Notes: generated by a model from the letters alone, not told the origin. DNA of 64,000 bases from Acetobacterium woodii DSM 1030 (GCF_000247605.1 NC_016894.1:496001-560000); one strand, 5' to 3'; numbered from the stretch's first letter, positions 34,273 to 43,560 are shown. Numbers and translations are program-made.

Positions 34273-34944
34273 ATGAAGAGTGTCAATGAAATTAATAAAA
34301 AAAACAAAGATAGAATAAATAAAAAGATGAAAACTCGAAGAACTGATGAGTTTATAAAGTTTATCCCAGGGTTTGTAGTTGCTAGCGTTTTGTTGCTACC
34401 TCAAATTATTAGTCATGAAGAATCATTTTGGTCGGATGTTTTACCATTAGTTTTCTTGTTATTGACAGAGATTATTTATTGCTATTTTGTTGGACTTAAT
34501 GAAAAATTCTATGAAAATCATAGAATAATCAAAAAGAACAAGCGTAAAGGAAGAGAAATTAATATAAAAGATTATGGAGTCACATTTATTGATGAATCAG
34601 TAGGAAGGGTTGCCGTTAAGAGTATAGTGGCAATTATTTTGCTTTTAGCAATTGCTATTATATGTTCAATCAAGCATATTTCATTATCTACCAGTGACAC
34701 AGTTGCAATATTATCTATTTTTTTCACCACAATATTTTTTGAGTTGATATGGCAAGACGGAATTAGGAAAGGAATTAGTGATTTGCGCAATGTTTTAAAA
34801 TATAAAAAAAATAAATCTGTCTTTTCAAATGTCATAGAATTATTAAAAAATGTAATTTTTGTAGGGCTTATTATTTTTTCTACGATTTATTCTATAAACG
34901 AAGCTATAACAGATTACATTTCATTGATTGAATTGTTCATATAG
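34273..34944 (+). CDS. membrane protein of unknown function (4-5 helices)
   Basis: An unrecognised 223-residue integral membrane protein. Hydrophobic helices lie at about 35-50, 58-76, 117-138, 145-162 and 195-212, with a basic loop (KKNKRKGREINIKDYG) near residues 85-103. The start at 34273 lacks a good ribosome-binding site. The in-frame ATG at 34327 (MKTRRTDEF) is an alternative, and it is the point where a 42-bp match to the region upstream of nrdG begins. It is AT-rich like the neighbouring defence genes. No domain I know is visible. Confidence 0.55.
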   Translation: MKSVNEINKKNKDRINKKMKTRRTDEFIKFIPGFVVASVLLLPQIISHEESFWSDVLPLVFLLLTEIIYCYFVGLNEKFYENHRIIKKNKRKGREINIKDYGVTFIDESVGRVAVKSIVAIILLLAIAIICSIKHISLSTSDTVAILSIFFTTIFFELIWQDGIRKGISDLRNVLKYKKNKSVFSNVIELLKNVIFVGLIIFSTIYSINEAITDYISLIELFI

Positions 34945-35056
34945 AAAGACAAAATAGAATGCTCAAAGATAATTTGGCAGAACTAAACCTGAGAAATATT
35001 AAATCCAGTAGTAAGACATAAAAAATATTGTTGAGAATACAAGGCCATTTTGACGA

Positions 35057-36283
35057 ATGGTGGCTGATAAAGAAATGTTCTCATTAGGTTTTTTTGGGAG
35101 TGGAGAAAGCACGGGATCTATTGGCGTTGTGACAATCAACCTACCGCGTATTGCTTATCTGGCGAACAATGAAGCAGATTTTTATGAGCGACTTGATAAA
35201 ATGATGGATATTTCAGCAAGAAGCCTGAAGATTAAGCGAAATGTGGTAACAAAGTTGCTTCATGAAGGTCTTTATCCCTATACCAAACGCTACTTAGGAA
35301 ACTTCGATAGTCATTTTTCTACCATTGGATTGATTGGTATGAACGAGGCCACTCTAAACGCCAAGTGGTTGAGAAAAGATCTTTCGGATGTGAAAGCGCA
35401 TGCATTTGCCAAAGATGTCCTAAACCATATGCGGGATCGCCTTTCTGATTACCAGGAAGAATACGGCGATCTGTATAATCTTGAGGCATCACCAGCAGAG
35501 AGTACGACTTACCGTCTTGCCAAGCATGATGTACAACAATATCCGGATATTATTACGGTTGCTAAAAATGAGGAGACCCCCTATTATACCAATTCTTCGC
35601 ATTTGCCGGTAGGCTTTACAGATGATGTTTTTGAGGCGCTGGAAAATCAAGACGAACTACAGACCCTTTATACCTCTGGCACTGTCTTTCACGCCTTTTT
35701 GGGCGAAAAACTACCAAGCTGGAAAGCCGCCGCAACTTTAGTGAGAAAGATTGCAGAGAATTCAAAATTGCCGTATTATACGTTATCGCCAACATACTCG
35801 ATTTGTAAAAATCATGGTTACATAAACGGTGAAAAATATGTTTGTGACCAGTGTGGAGAAGCTACTGAGGTTTACAGTCGGATTACAGGTTATTATCGAC
35901 CGGTACAGAACTGGAACGAAGGTAAAACTCAGGAATTCAAGGACCGCAAACTTTACGATTTAGAGAAGAACAAAGGTTTGACCATTGATTCCAAGGATGA
36001 CTGTCAGACAGACGAGAAGGCCACAGTTTCGGTGAATAATGTTGAGAAAACGGAGGATAGACTGTTGCTGTTTACCACAAAGACATGCCCAAACTGTAAA
36101 ACCGCAAAGGTTTTTTTGAAGCAGGCAAACATCCCCTATGAGATTGTGGAAGTGGAAAATAATGCCGACGTTGTTTCAAAGTATGGCGTTAGAAGCGCCC
36201 CGACGCTGGTTGTTCAGCAAGGACCTGAATTCGCGCTCTATGTAAATGCTTCTAATATAAGAAGTTTTACGGAATTACACTAA
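35057..36283 (+). pseudogene. nrdD: duplicated C-terminal part of nrdD (no N-terminal half)
   Basis: From about 35086 the frame copies residues 396-794 of the nrdD product at 17.8 kb with 8 substitutions and no indel, keeping the zinc cysteines, the glycyl-radical Gly and the CPNC redoxin motif. It lacks the ATP-cone and the front of the barrel, so it cannot be a working reductase. The first ten codons (MVADKEMFSL) are unrelated sequence. The frame is intact, so a truncated glycyl-radical/redoxin protein could in principle be made, but no ribosome-binding site supports it. Confidence 0.88.
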
Positions 36284-36300
36284 GATTTGAAAGCTATGGT
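35086..36300 (+). repeat. direct repeat copy B (nrdD 3' part)
   Basis: It is the partner of 18997-20211 in the same orientation. The 16-kb spacing encloses the IS elements, type I methyltransferase and SIR2 cluster. Confidence 0.95.
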
Positions 36301-36306
36301 CATATT

Positions 36307-36476
36307 AATTATGAACCTATTGATAATAACTACTTCAAATATGAATGTTAAAATTTTCATTTAAAATAATATCTATGAAGATAATCTATATGGTTAAACG
36401 CACAGATAAGTCGAAGAAAGTGTGTTATTATACTTTCTCCGACTTATCTTTTATACTTTCGTTGATATAAAGATAT
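36307..36476 (+). repeat. direct repeat copy B, terminator part
   Basis: It matches about 20593-20762. The 375-bp antitoxin segment of copy A is missing between this part and the nrdD part. Confidence 0.85.
36404..36452 (+). terminator. nrdD terminator, copy B
   Basis: The same AGATAAGTCG / CGACTTATCT hairpin as copy A, followed by a short T-run. Confidence 0.75.
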
Positions 36477-36682
36477 TTGCCAATGTCGTATTATCAACTT
36501 CTTCTTTAAGTAACCAGAGCAATTTTTTTATCGTTCAACAGGTCAAAGACATTAATTTCAACAAAAATATATGTAAATTTCAACAAAGATTATAATAGTG
36601 TAAAATAATTTGTTATTATGAACATATTATTCTAGAATCATCTTATATTCTGATTTAAAATGTTAAAATCAGGAGAAACATT

Positions 36683-36880
36683 ATGAAAATAAATAAATAT
36701 TTAGTATTAAGAATTGTAGTAGCAATTATTTTCATATCTTTATTAATGATTCCAATATTTTGTAATGTAATTATCGGTAGAGAGGTTTTTATTTATTTAG
36801 TTTTAATTCCAATAATTTTAGAGATAGTTTATTTGTTTTTATTAAAAATAATAAAATATATGGAAAATAAAAATAAATAA
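36683..36880 (+). CDS. small two-helix membrane protein
   Basis: A 65-residue protein with two hydrophobic helices (about 8-28 and 33-56), a charged C-terminus (KYMENKNK) and an AGGAGA ribosome-binding site at proper distance. It is AT-rich. No family is recognised. It lies just outside the right nrdD repeat. Confidence 0.5.
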   Translation: MKINKYLVLRIVVAIIFISLLMIPIFCNVIIGREVFIYLVLIPIILEIVYLFLLKIIKYMENKNK

Positions 36881-37189
36881 AACGCAGGGAGAACTAATGC
36901 CATCAATATAGTGTTGGTGCTAAAAAAGGGCATTAAATTTCGATGATCACCGAAACAGCGGATTATCGACGTCAGAAAATCCTGGTTTCAAAATGAAATC
37001 AGGCTGAGTGAAATTGGTTAAAAAGGGGTAAATAAATGCTAGAACTAAACCGAATTGATGATGCTGATCCATTAATGCAATGGAATTAAGGTTCGGTTTG
37101 TTTAACCCGATAAGATCGGAAAAATGGAAACGAAATGTTGGGGGCAGGTTTGGTTTTATGATCAAATAAACGATAAAATGGAGGAAAAC
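36881..37189. other. gap before ogt, nothing recognised
   Basis: Several short frames exist, but none has a ribosome-binding site plus recognisable protein. Confidence 0.5.
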
Positions 37190-37648
37190 ATGGAACATGG
37201 ATATTGTTATGAGACTCAATTGGGGAAAATCGTTTTGACCGAAAATGGCAAGGCCATCACCCGATTGATTTTTAGCGAAGTATTGCCAGAAGGCGTTATT
37301 GATCAAGAAACGCCGCTGCTAAAAAAAGCCAGTCAGCAGCTGGATGAATATTTTTCCGGGCAGCGCCAAAGTTTCGATTTGCCGCTACAGCCGCAAGGCA
37401 CCGATTTTCAGCAAAAAGTCTGGAAAGCCCTGCAAGATATTCCCTACGGAGAAGTTTGCAGTTACAAAGCGATCGCCCAGGCCATCGGCAATGAAAAAGC
37501 CTGCCGGGCAGTTGGCGGAGCTAATAACCGGAACCCGATTTCCATTATTATACCTTGTCATCGGGTGATTGGTGCCAATGGTGATTTGGTTGGTTACGGT
37601 GGTGGAATTGAATTGAAAAAGCAATTGCTGGCATTGGAAAAGAAATAA
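37190..37648 (+). CDS. ogt: methylated-DNA--[protein]-cysteine S-methyltransferase
   Basis: Repairs O6-alkylguanine by transferring the alkyl group to its own active-site cysteine. The 152-residue protein has an N-terminal ribonuclease-H-like region, the helix-turn-helix (IPYGEVCSYKAIAQAIGNEKACRAVGGANNRNP) and the active site IIPCHRVIG, followed by LVGYGGGIELKKQLLALE. The start is ATG 37190 behind TGGAGG. It is monocistronic. A decayed fragment of a second such gene lies at 40478-40550. Confidence 0.93.
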   Translation: MEHGYCYETQLGKIVLTENGKAITRLIFSEVLPEGVIDQETPLLKKASQQLDEYFSGQRQSFDLPLQPQGTDFQQKVWKALQDIPYGEVCSYKAIAQAIGNEKACRAVGGANNRNPISIIIPCHRVIGANGDLVGYGGGIELKKQLLALEKK

Positions 37649-37836
37649 GTAAAAACATTGGCTTTTACCGATTATGGCAATGAATCACCCAGTCGGAGTC
37701 AAAAATGAAAACACAATTTTAAAGCATTTTTAACATAGATCTTCTTGTTGTTTATTATAATTTGAGATAAATTCATGCTTAAGCAGATTTATTTGTGAAT
37801 GATTCATAGGAATAAAACAACGGAGGGCGATCATTG

Positions 37837-39087
37837 ATGAAATTAAATAAAGAAGAAATATCCTGGATCTTGGTTGATTGTGGGAATTCAGCGTATTCGA
37901 TGGCAGTTACGACAGCTTTGCTGCCAATCGTGTTCGGAATGTTTGAAAACGTCAAAAGTAGCATGGATTTGGGTTACTTTAATTCAATTGCAAGTATTTT
38001 TGTTGCGCTTTTAAGTCCTGTGTTAGGTACGATTGCAGACTATAAGGACAAGAAAAAACGTTTTTTTGTTTTCTTTACGCTGCTTGGAGTTCTTGCAACA
38101 ATGTCCCTTGCTTTTGTATCTCCGTCAAGTGGACAGTGGCAGCTGTTAATTTTTTTCTTTGTTTTATCAGCAATCGGTTTTTCCGGGGCGAATATCTTCT
38201 ATGATGCATTTATCGTTGATGTTGCCAGTAATGAACGGATGGATAAGGTTTCATCCCTAGGTTTTGCTTATGGATATATTGCCAGTGTTATTCCTTTTGG
38301 AATCAGCTTGGTCTTGATCTTTCTGATGGGCATGGATGAAGCGATCGGATATCAGATTGGATTTATCATCACAGCCCTTTGGTGGGGGCTTTTTACCATC
38401 CCGATGATTAAAGATGTAAAGCAGCGGCACTATATTGAACCGGAACCCCGGCCGATTACTAACAGTTTTAAACGGCTGGCCGATACCTTCAGGAATATTA
38501 AAAGTCATAAAATAGTTTTTGTTTTTCTAACGGCTTATTTTTTTTATATTGATGGCGTTGGTACCATCATCAAAATGGTGGTACCTTATGCTACTGAAAT
38601 TTTGGGAACAGATTCGCTGAATACTTTTACGTTACTGGGAATTTTGTTGATTATACAACTGATTGCATTTCCCTGTGCGATTTTATATGGAAACCTGGCT
38701 AAAAAGTTTTCAGCCAAAATGATGATTATGGTTGGTATTTTTACTTATATTATTTCTTGTGTGGCGGCAATGTTTATTACTTCGGTCGGGCATGTTTTTA
38801 TCCTTGGGGCAATGATTGGCTCTGCTCAAGGTGGAATTCAGGCATTGAGTCGATCGTATTACGCAAAAATTATTCCGAAGGAAAAGTCGAATGAATTTTT
38901 TGGTTTCTACAATATTTTTGGTAAATTTTCAGCAATTGTGGGACCGGCGATCATGGCACTGACATCAACGCTTACCGGGAATGTCCGATTAAGTATGTTA
39001 GGCATTATCCCTTTGTTTGTAATAGGATTGATCATTTTTATGGCACTGCCAGCAGATCAGTGGCGAGATTCTGAAGTGTTGGAGTAA
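37837..39087 (+). CDS. MFS transporter (Atg22/UMF1-like)
   Basis: The 416-residue, 12-helix protein starts EEISWILVDCGNSAYSMAVTTALLPIVFGMF, the signature beginning of the UMF1/Atg22-like branch of the major facilitator superfamily. The DYKDKKKR loop 2-3 and SQARS-like loop (GSAQGGIQALSRSYYAKIIP) also fit. Yeast Atg22 exports amino acids from the vacuole; bacterial substrates are generally unknown. The start is the ATG at 37837 behind CGGAGGG. The phosphodiesterase gene starts 8 bp after its stop, so the two form an operon, suggesting export or uptake of a compound linked to phosphate-ester hydrolysis. Confidence 0.83.
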   Translation: MKLNKEEISWILVDCGNSAYSMAVTTALLPIVFGMFENVKSSMDLGYFNSIASIFVALLSPVLGTIADYKDKKKRFFVFFTLLGVLATMSLAFVSPSSGQWQLLIFFFVLSAIGFSGANIFYDAFIVDVASNERMDKVSSLGFAYGYIASVIPFGISLVLIFLMGMDEAIGYQIGFIITALWWGLFTIPMIKDVKQRHYIEPEPRPITNSFKRLADTFRNIKSHKIVFVFLTAYFFYIDGVGTIIKMVVPYATEILGTDSLNTFTLLGILLIIQLIAFPCAILYGNLAKKFSAKMMIMVGIFTYIISCVAAMFITSVGHVFILGAMIGSAQGGIQALSRSYYAKIIPKEKSNEFFGFYNIFGKFSAIVGPAIMALTSTLTGNVRLSMLGIIPLFVIGLIIFMALPADQWRDSEVLE

Positions 39088-39095
39088 AACTTAAA

Positions 39096-40400
39096 ATGAA
39101 TACAGATAAATCAAAATATTTAATAGTAATTTCTTATGACGCTTTTTCTAAAGATAACTGGGAGATGGCAAGCAAATTGCCTAACTTATCAAAGTTAATA
39201 AAAAATGGTGCGTATAGCACTAGTTTAAAAAGTGTTTATCCAACCTTGACCTATGTTGCTCATACAACCATGGTAACCGGGGTCTATCCTGATCAGCATG
39301 GAGTCTACCATAACAACCCATTCCAACCATTTGTAACGGAAGCAAAACAGCGTTGGTTCTGGTATAAAAAAGATATCAAAGTGCCGACGATTTACGATTG
39401 CTTAAAAAAGCATCACATGAAATCAGCCGCGCTTCTTTGGCCGGTAACGGGGAGGAGCGTCATTAATTATAATCTGCCGGAGATCAGAGCAATTAAAAAA
39501 GAAAACCAGATCCTAAAAATTTTAAGAAATGGCAGTCCCCTTTATTGTATCAGCATGGAAAAGAAATTCGGGCGTTTCAGAAAGGGAATCAAACAACCTT
39601 ATCTGGATGATTTTACCACCATGTGCGCGGTGGATACGATAATAAAAAATAAACCGAATTTGCTGTTAATGCATTTAATTGACCTTGATGATGCGAAGCA
39701 TCAGCATGGTACCGACAGTTTGGCAGTTGAGAAGGCGATAATACGTATGGATAAACGATTGGGTGATATTATTCAGGCCGTCGAAAAAGCCAGGATCAAA
39801 GAGGAGACGACTATTTTTGTCCTGGGGGATCATGGTCAGATTAATATCCGGTATAAGGTAAAACTAAATCAGTTACTAAAAGAAAAAGGTCTTATTTATG
39901 AAGAAAATGGACAAATGAAATGGCGAGCTTATCTACAAAGTACCGGCGGTTCGGCTTATCTGCACGTGAAAGAAAATGATAGCGAAGCGGAGCGAATGGC
40001 AGTGGCAGTTATAAATCAGGCGATTAGCGAGGACTGTTTTGGAATTGAAAGGTTGTATAATCGTACGGAACTGGATCACTATCATGTAGAAACCGCGGTT
40101 AATTATATGCTGGAAGCAAAGAACGGTTATTGCTTTGATGATGATTTGGAAGGACCCATGGTTGCCCGGATAGAAGCATCGAAAGGTGATGTGGCAACAC
40201 ATGGCTATTTACCGGATAAACCGAATTATCAATGCAATTTTGTGGCATCGGGCGTTGGAATAAAAAATAATTATCAGTTGGGCGAAATGCAAATGGTAGA
40301 TATCGCACCGACAATGGCGACGATTCTGGGCATTGATTTTTATGACTGCGATGGCAGGTCATTGACGGAAATGTTTCAGAATAAAACACATTCGTCCTGA
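39096..40400 (+). CDS. alkaline-phosphatase-superfamily nucleotide pyrophosphatase/phosphodiesterase
   Basis: The 434-residue protein belongs to the type I phosphodiesterase/NPP family. Metal and nucleophile motifs are visible: the first Asp in VISYDAF, the Thr nucleophile region in YVAHTTMVTGVYPDQHG, Asp and His in LIDLDDAKHQHG, GDHGQ, and the last His in THGYLP. The family cleaves phosphodiester or pyrophosphate bonds using two metal ions. No signal peptide is seen, so it is probably cytoplasmic. It is co-transcribed with the Atg22-like transporter. The substrate is unknown. Confidence 0.85.
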   Translation: MNTDKSKYLIVISYDAFSKDNWEMASKLPNLSKLIKNGAYSTSLKSVYPTLTYVAHTTMVTGVYPDQHGVYHNNPFQPFVTEAKQRWFWYKKDIKVPTIYDCLKKHHMKSAALLWPVTGRSVINYNLPEIRAIKKENQILKILRNGSPLYCISMEKKFGRFRKGIKQPYLDDFTTMCAVDTIIKNKPNLLLMHLIDLDDAKHQHGTDSLAVEKAIIRMDKRLGDIIQAVEKARIKEETTIFVLGDHGQINIRYKVKLNQLLKEKGLIYEENGQMKWRAYLQSTGGSAYLHVKENDSEAERMAVAVINQAISEDCFGIERLYNRTELDHYHVETAVNYMLEAKNGYCFDDDLEGPMVARIEASKGDVATHGYLPDKPNYQCNFVASGVGIKNNYQLGEMQMVDIAPTMATILGIDFYDCDGRSLTEMFQNKTHSS

Positions 40401-40477
40401 AACATTCTGGGCACACCGATATAATAACGAAGGCTACTTTGGTTTATTTATAAAACCACTCCGGTAAAACTAACATC

Positions 40478-40550
40478 TTTGTCATCTAGGTGATTGGAGC
40501 TAATGGGAATCGGGTTGGTTATGGCAGCAGAATACAAGGAAAAAGAGTAG
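40478..40550 (+). pseudogene. decayed ogt C-terminal fragment
   Basis: About 20 codons (VIGANGNRVGYGSRIQGKRV then TAG) match the part of Ogt that follows its active-site cysteine, and the preceding bases keep traces of the TTGTCATC active-site codons with an indel. The rest of the gene is absent. Confidence 0.6.
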
Positions 40551-40593
40551 GGATGATCTTGAAATGTTTAAGAGTCGGATACTTTACTGGTGA

Positions 40594-40624
40594 AGCAACT
40601 TCTAAATTTAGAGGTTGCTTTTTT
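40594..40624 (+). terminator. intrinsic terminator
   Basis: AGCAACTTCTAAA pairs with TTTAGAGGTTGCT and six T follow. Confidence 0.8.
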
Positions 40625-40686
40625 GGAATATATATTTTCGGTAACGATAAAATCGAATTTTATAAATAAAACTTGACAGGTTTAAT

Positions 40687-40744
40687 AAACGGGTATAATA
40701 TAATTATATGCTTATATAAGAATATGATTATATTATACCCGTTT
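40687..40744. promoter_or_regulatory. long palindrome upstream of the permease gene, possible operator
   Basis: Arms 40687-40709 and 40722-40744 match at 22 of 23 positions. The 12-base centre itself contains the palindrome CTTATATAAG. A TTGACA at 40674-40679 and TAATAT or TATAAT boxes inside the left arm make it overlap a promoter. ArsR/SmtB-type or other metal-responsive regulation would fit the downstream genes but no such regulator gene is in the window. Confidence 0.65.
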
Positions 40745-40904
40745 TAGATTTATGAAGACATTCACGAAACAAGCTTGAAAATTATCGACAGCTTGTTATT
40801 GATCCAAGTAGAAATGTTGACGATTAAAAACTATTGGTGTAATGCTGTAATCATCATATGATGAGCCAATGATAAGAATTATTAAAAAGTTAGGAGATGA
40901 TCTC

Positions 40905-41909
40905 ATGTTTATATTTTCATGGTTGAATGATCAATTACTGAAAATGGAGTGGCTCAACTATTTAGTCACTCAATTGGTACAAAATGTATTTGGGCTGAAC
41001 ACCCAGGATCGGCTGGGAGGGAGTATTCAGTTTTTTATTTATGACGTGATTAAAATATTCATCCTCTTATCTGTCCTGATTTTTATTATTTCGTATATTC
41101 AAAGCTTTTTTCCACCGGAAAGAACCCGTAAAATACTGGGTGGGTTCAATGGGATTACGGCAAATATATTAGGGGCTTTACTGGGAACGATCACACCTTT
41201 TTGTTCTTGTTCATCGATCCCGCTTTTCATTGGCTTTACCAGTGCGGGTTTACCCATTGGGGTTACCTTTTCATTTCTGATTTCATCACCTCTGGTTGAT
41301 TTGGCTTCGGTCATTTTGCTTGCCAGCATCTTTAATTGGCAGATCGCAATTGCTTACGTCATTGTCGGATTGATATTGGCGGTTATTGGTGGGACAATCA
41401 TTGGCAAAGCAAAGCTTGAAGATTATGTGGAACCTTTTGTGTACAGTAATAAGATGATAGAAGCTGACCAGGAAACCTTGACAACTGGTGATCGGATGAT
41501 TTTTGCCAAAGACCAGGTTTGGGAAATTGTAAGAAAAGTTTGGCTGTATATTTTGATCGGGGTTGGGATTGGAGCAGTCATCCATAATTGGATACCTGAA
41601 AGTATTGTCTCAGCGGTCCTTGGACAGGATAAGTGGTATTCGGTGTTGATTGCAACATTAGTTGGCGTGCCCATGTATGCGGATATATTTGGGACGCTTC
41701 CGATTGCTGAAGCTTTAGTTTCTAAAGGAGCAGGACTAGGCACCGTACTAGCATTTATGATGGCAGTTACAGCATTGTCACTCCCATCCATGATTATGCT
41801 AAAAAAAGTTGTAAAAACAAAACTTCTGGTTATTTTTGTAGGAATCGTAATTACTGGGATACTCATTATCGGTTATGTTTTCAATGCCTTTGGATACTTA
41901 CTGATGTAA
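40905..41909 (+). CDS. permease of the COG0701/ArsP type
   Basis: The 334-residue protein has about eight membrane helices in two halves and the diagnostic segment TPFCSCSSIPLFIGFTSAGLPIG with clustered cysteines, followed by SSPLVDLASVILL. Members include ArsP organoarsenical exporters and uncharacterised permeases. The start is ATG 40905 behind AGGAG; an in-frame ATG at 40869 has no such site. A small thioredoxin-like gene follows on the same strand and an arsenate-reductase-like gene lies convergently, which favours metalloid or thiol-linked transport. Confidence 0.83.
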   Translation: MFIFSWLNDQLLKMEWLNYLVTQLVQNVFGLNTQDRLGGSIQFFIYDVIKIFILLSVLIFIISYIQSFFPPERTRKILGGFNGITANILGALLGTITPFCSCSSIPLFIGFTSAGLPIGVTFSFLISSPLVDLASVILLASIFNWQIAIAYVIVGLILAVIGGTIIGKAKLEDYVEPFVYSNKMIEADQETLTTGDRMIFAKDQVWEIVRKVWLYILIGVGIGAVIHNWIPESIVSAVLGQDKWYSVLIATLVGVPMYADIFGTLPIAEALVSKGAGLGTVLAFMMAVTALSLPSMIMLKKVVKTKLLVIFVGIVITGILIIGYVFNAFGYLLM

Positions 41910-42009
41910 CAATAAAGATAAAATGAAGAAAACAGATAATAATGCAAAAGACTTTGACGAGTAATACAAAAGCAGGACGTTATGTTAAATATAAATAAAG
42001 GAGAAAATT

Positions 42010-42240
42010 ATGAATATTAAAATTTTAGGACCAGGATGTAAAAAGTGTAAAAAGTTAGAAGAAAACACCAAAAAAGCACTTGGTGAATTAGGGCTTGAAG
42101 CAACCATTGAAAAAGTGGAAAACATGGAAAAAATCATGGCTTATGGCATTATGTCAACACCGGCATTGGTGGTGGATGAACAGGTGAAGTTTTCTGGCAA
42201 GATCCCATCGGTTAAGGAGTTAAAAAAATACCTGCAATAA
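42010..42240 (+). CDS. small thioredoxin-like protein (redox-active disulfide protein 2 type)
   Basis: The 76-residue protein has a compact thioredoxin fold with active site GPGCKKCKK (Cys10 and Cys13) and the cis-Pro segment MSTPALVVDEQ. This family regularly sits beside COG0701 permeases, and a role in passing electrons or binding metal for the permease is commonly proposed. The ribosome-binding site is AAGGAG. A strong terminator follows directly. Confidence 0.88.
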   Translation: MNIKILGPGCKKCKKLEENTKKALGELGLEATIEKVENMEKIMAYGIMSTPALVVDEQVKFSGKIPSVKELKKYLQ

Positions 42241-42252
42241 AAAAAATAGCTG

Positions 42253-42284
42253 ACCGGTTGGATAAAAAAATCCAACCGGTTTTT
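42253..42284 (+). terminator. intrinsic terminator after the thioredoxin-like gene
   Basis: ACCGGTTGGAT pairs perfectly with ATCCAACCGGT around a run of A, followed by a T-run. Confidence 0.9.
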
Positions 42285-42386
42285 CTCGTAAAGAGACGTA
42301 AAAAAGTGAAGTTCATCGTTTTGATCGACGCAGCTAGTTTTTCACTTTGCGTTCGTTTATTCATTTCTCATTGGGTTCTCTAATAT

Positions 42387-42818
42387 TTAAATGGAACCTT
42401 TGTAGGTATTAATCATATCAATGACATTTTCGCGGATTTTATTTCTAAGATCTCGGGCTTTTTTAAGCTTTTCTTCTTCCGTACCGGTAAAATTGGCAGG
42501 ATCTTCAAGGTTCCAGTCCAAAGTTGTTAATGTTAAGGGGAAAACAGGACATCGCTGGCCATTTTCTTGATCACAGACTTTTACAATAATGGAATAGAGA
42601 CGGCCCTCTTTGAAAAAATCAAATACCGATTTTGTTTCATTGCTGCTTAGATCATAGCCAATTTCATTCATTACCTTTATAATCAGTGGATTGATGGGGC
42701 TCGGTTCGAAACCGGCACTTTCAGCAACGAAATAATCACGGCCCAAATCATTTAGAAAAGCCTCAGCCATTTGACTTCTGGCTGAATTATGAACACAGAC
42801 AAAAAGAACTTTAATCAT
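42387..42818 (-). CDS. arsC: arsenate reductase-like low-molecular-weight phosphatase family protein
   Basis: The 143-residue protein has the P-loop CVHNSARS (Cys8, Arg14) of thioredoxin-coupled arsenate reductases and low-molecular-weight tyrosine phosphatases. Further Cys residues are in VKVCDQENGQRCPVFP, and an LDWNLEDPA segment contains the acid region. The multiple cysteines and the thioredoxin-like neighbour favour reduction of arsenate to arsenite. It is convergent with the permease genes. The ribosome-binding site is AAGGAG. A phosphatase role cannot be excluded. Confidence 0.87.
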   Translation of the reverse strand: MIKVLFVCVHNSARSQMAEAFLNDLGRDYFVAESAGFEPSPINPLIIKVMNEIGYDLSSNETKSVFDFFKEGRLYSIIVKVCDQENGQRCPVFPLTLTTLDWNLEDPANFTGTEEEKLKKARDLRNKIRENVIDMINTYKGSI

Positions 42819-42912
42819 GTTTTAAACTCCTTACAACAACGATTTGACTATAATCTTAACATAATTAAAAAATGAGAACGAGATAAGTTATGTTAAATTT
42901 AAAAACTCACCA

Positions 42913-42962
42913 CAAAAAAACTAGAACCGACTCCACATTTTTTGTTTGTGAAATCGGTCTAG
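42913..42962 (-). terminator. intrinsic terminator, minus strand
   Basis: On the minus strand ACTAGACCGA pairs with TCGGTTCTAGT (one bulge), followed by seven T. No annotated gene ends here. Confidence 0.65.
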
Positions 42963-43293
42963 TTCGAAGTCTCAATTATCATTGTTTGGACTCCTTTTCT
43001 GATTTATCAAAAATCGTCTTTCCCATTTTTAAAATAAACATTATTTGCTTTGCTGGAATTTCCTTATGACTAAATTAAATTTTCTGCTCCAATTTTAAAA
43101 TTTCAATTGGATTGAATTTTTTTTAGTCTTCTGGATCAATCGGTTTTTATTCAGATTGTTTTTCCATCCTCTGATATTAGATAGTTTTCTCGAGGTTGTG
43201 ATATTTACAACTAACCTCAGATTACTTTTAATTCATTGGTTTGTTAGGCAATTGCTTATTTAAAATGATTGAGTTGATCTTTGATATGATTTT

Positions 43294-43321
43294 ATTATAA
43301 CATGTTTCGATAAGAAGTAAA
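43294..43321 (-). promoter_or_regulatory. promoter of an unassigned minus-strand transcript
   Basis: TTTACT and TATAAT are spaced by 16 bp on the minus strand. The next downstream signal is the terminator at 42913-42962. Confidence 0.5.
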
Positions 43322-43477
43322 CAGACAAAATGTAAACGTTTGTATAAAATAAGCATCCAGTTACAAAAGATAGTTAAAAGACATACTGATATTAAATAAT
43401 TTTTTCAATCTTGACCAAATTAAGGGATCGAATCAATGAAGCCCGGCAGTTAAAATAATGGTTGTTGCAGCACAATA

Positions 43478-43560
43478 GAGAAATGAATAAAAAGAATAAC
43501 CGTGGCGTAAAAAGGGATAGTTTAGCATAGTTAATTTCTCAAGGGAAGGGTATAATTCAA
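43478..43560. repeat. dispersed repeat, copy 1
   Basis: The stretch containing AAAAGAATAACCGTGGCGTA is about 80 percent similar to 54495-54575 in the same orientation, with a matching GGTATAATT at the end. Read on the minus strand it could encode a short hydrophobic peptide (PFYATVILFIHF in copy 2), but the frame is broken in this copy. Confidence 0.65.

Noticed and set aside
36947-37306. 119-codon minus-strand frame before ogt
   Set aside because: It overlaps the ogt start region antisense, has no recognisable domain and no Shine-Dalgarno sequence.
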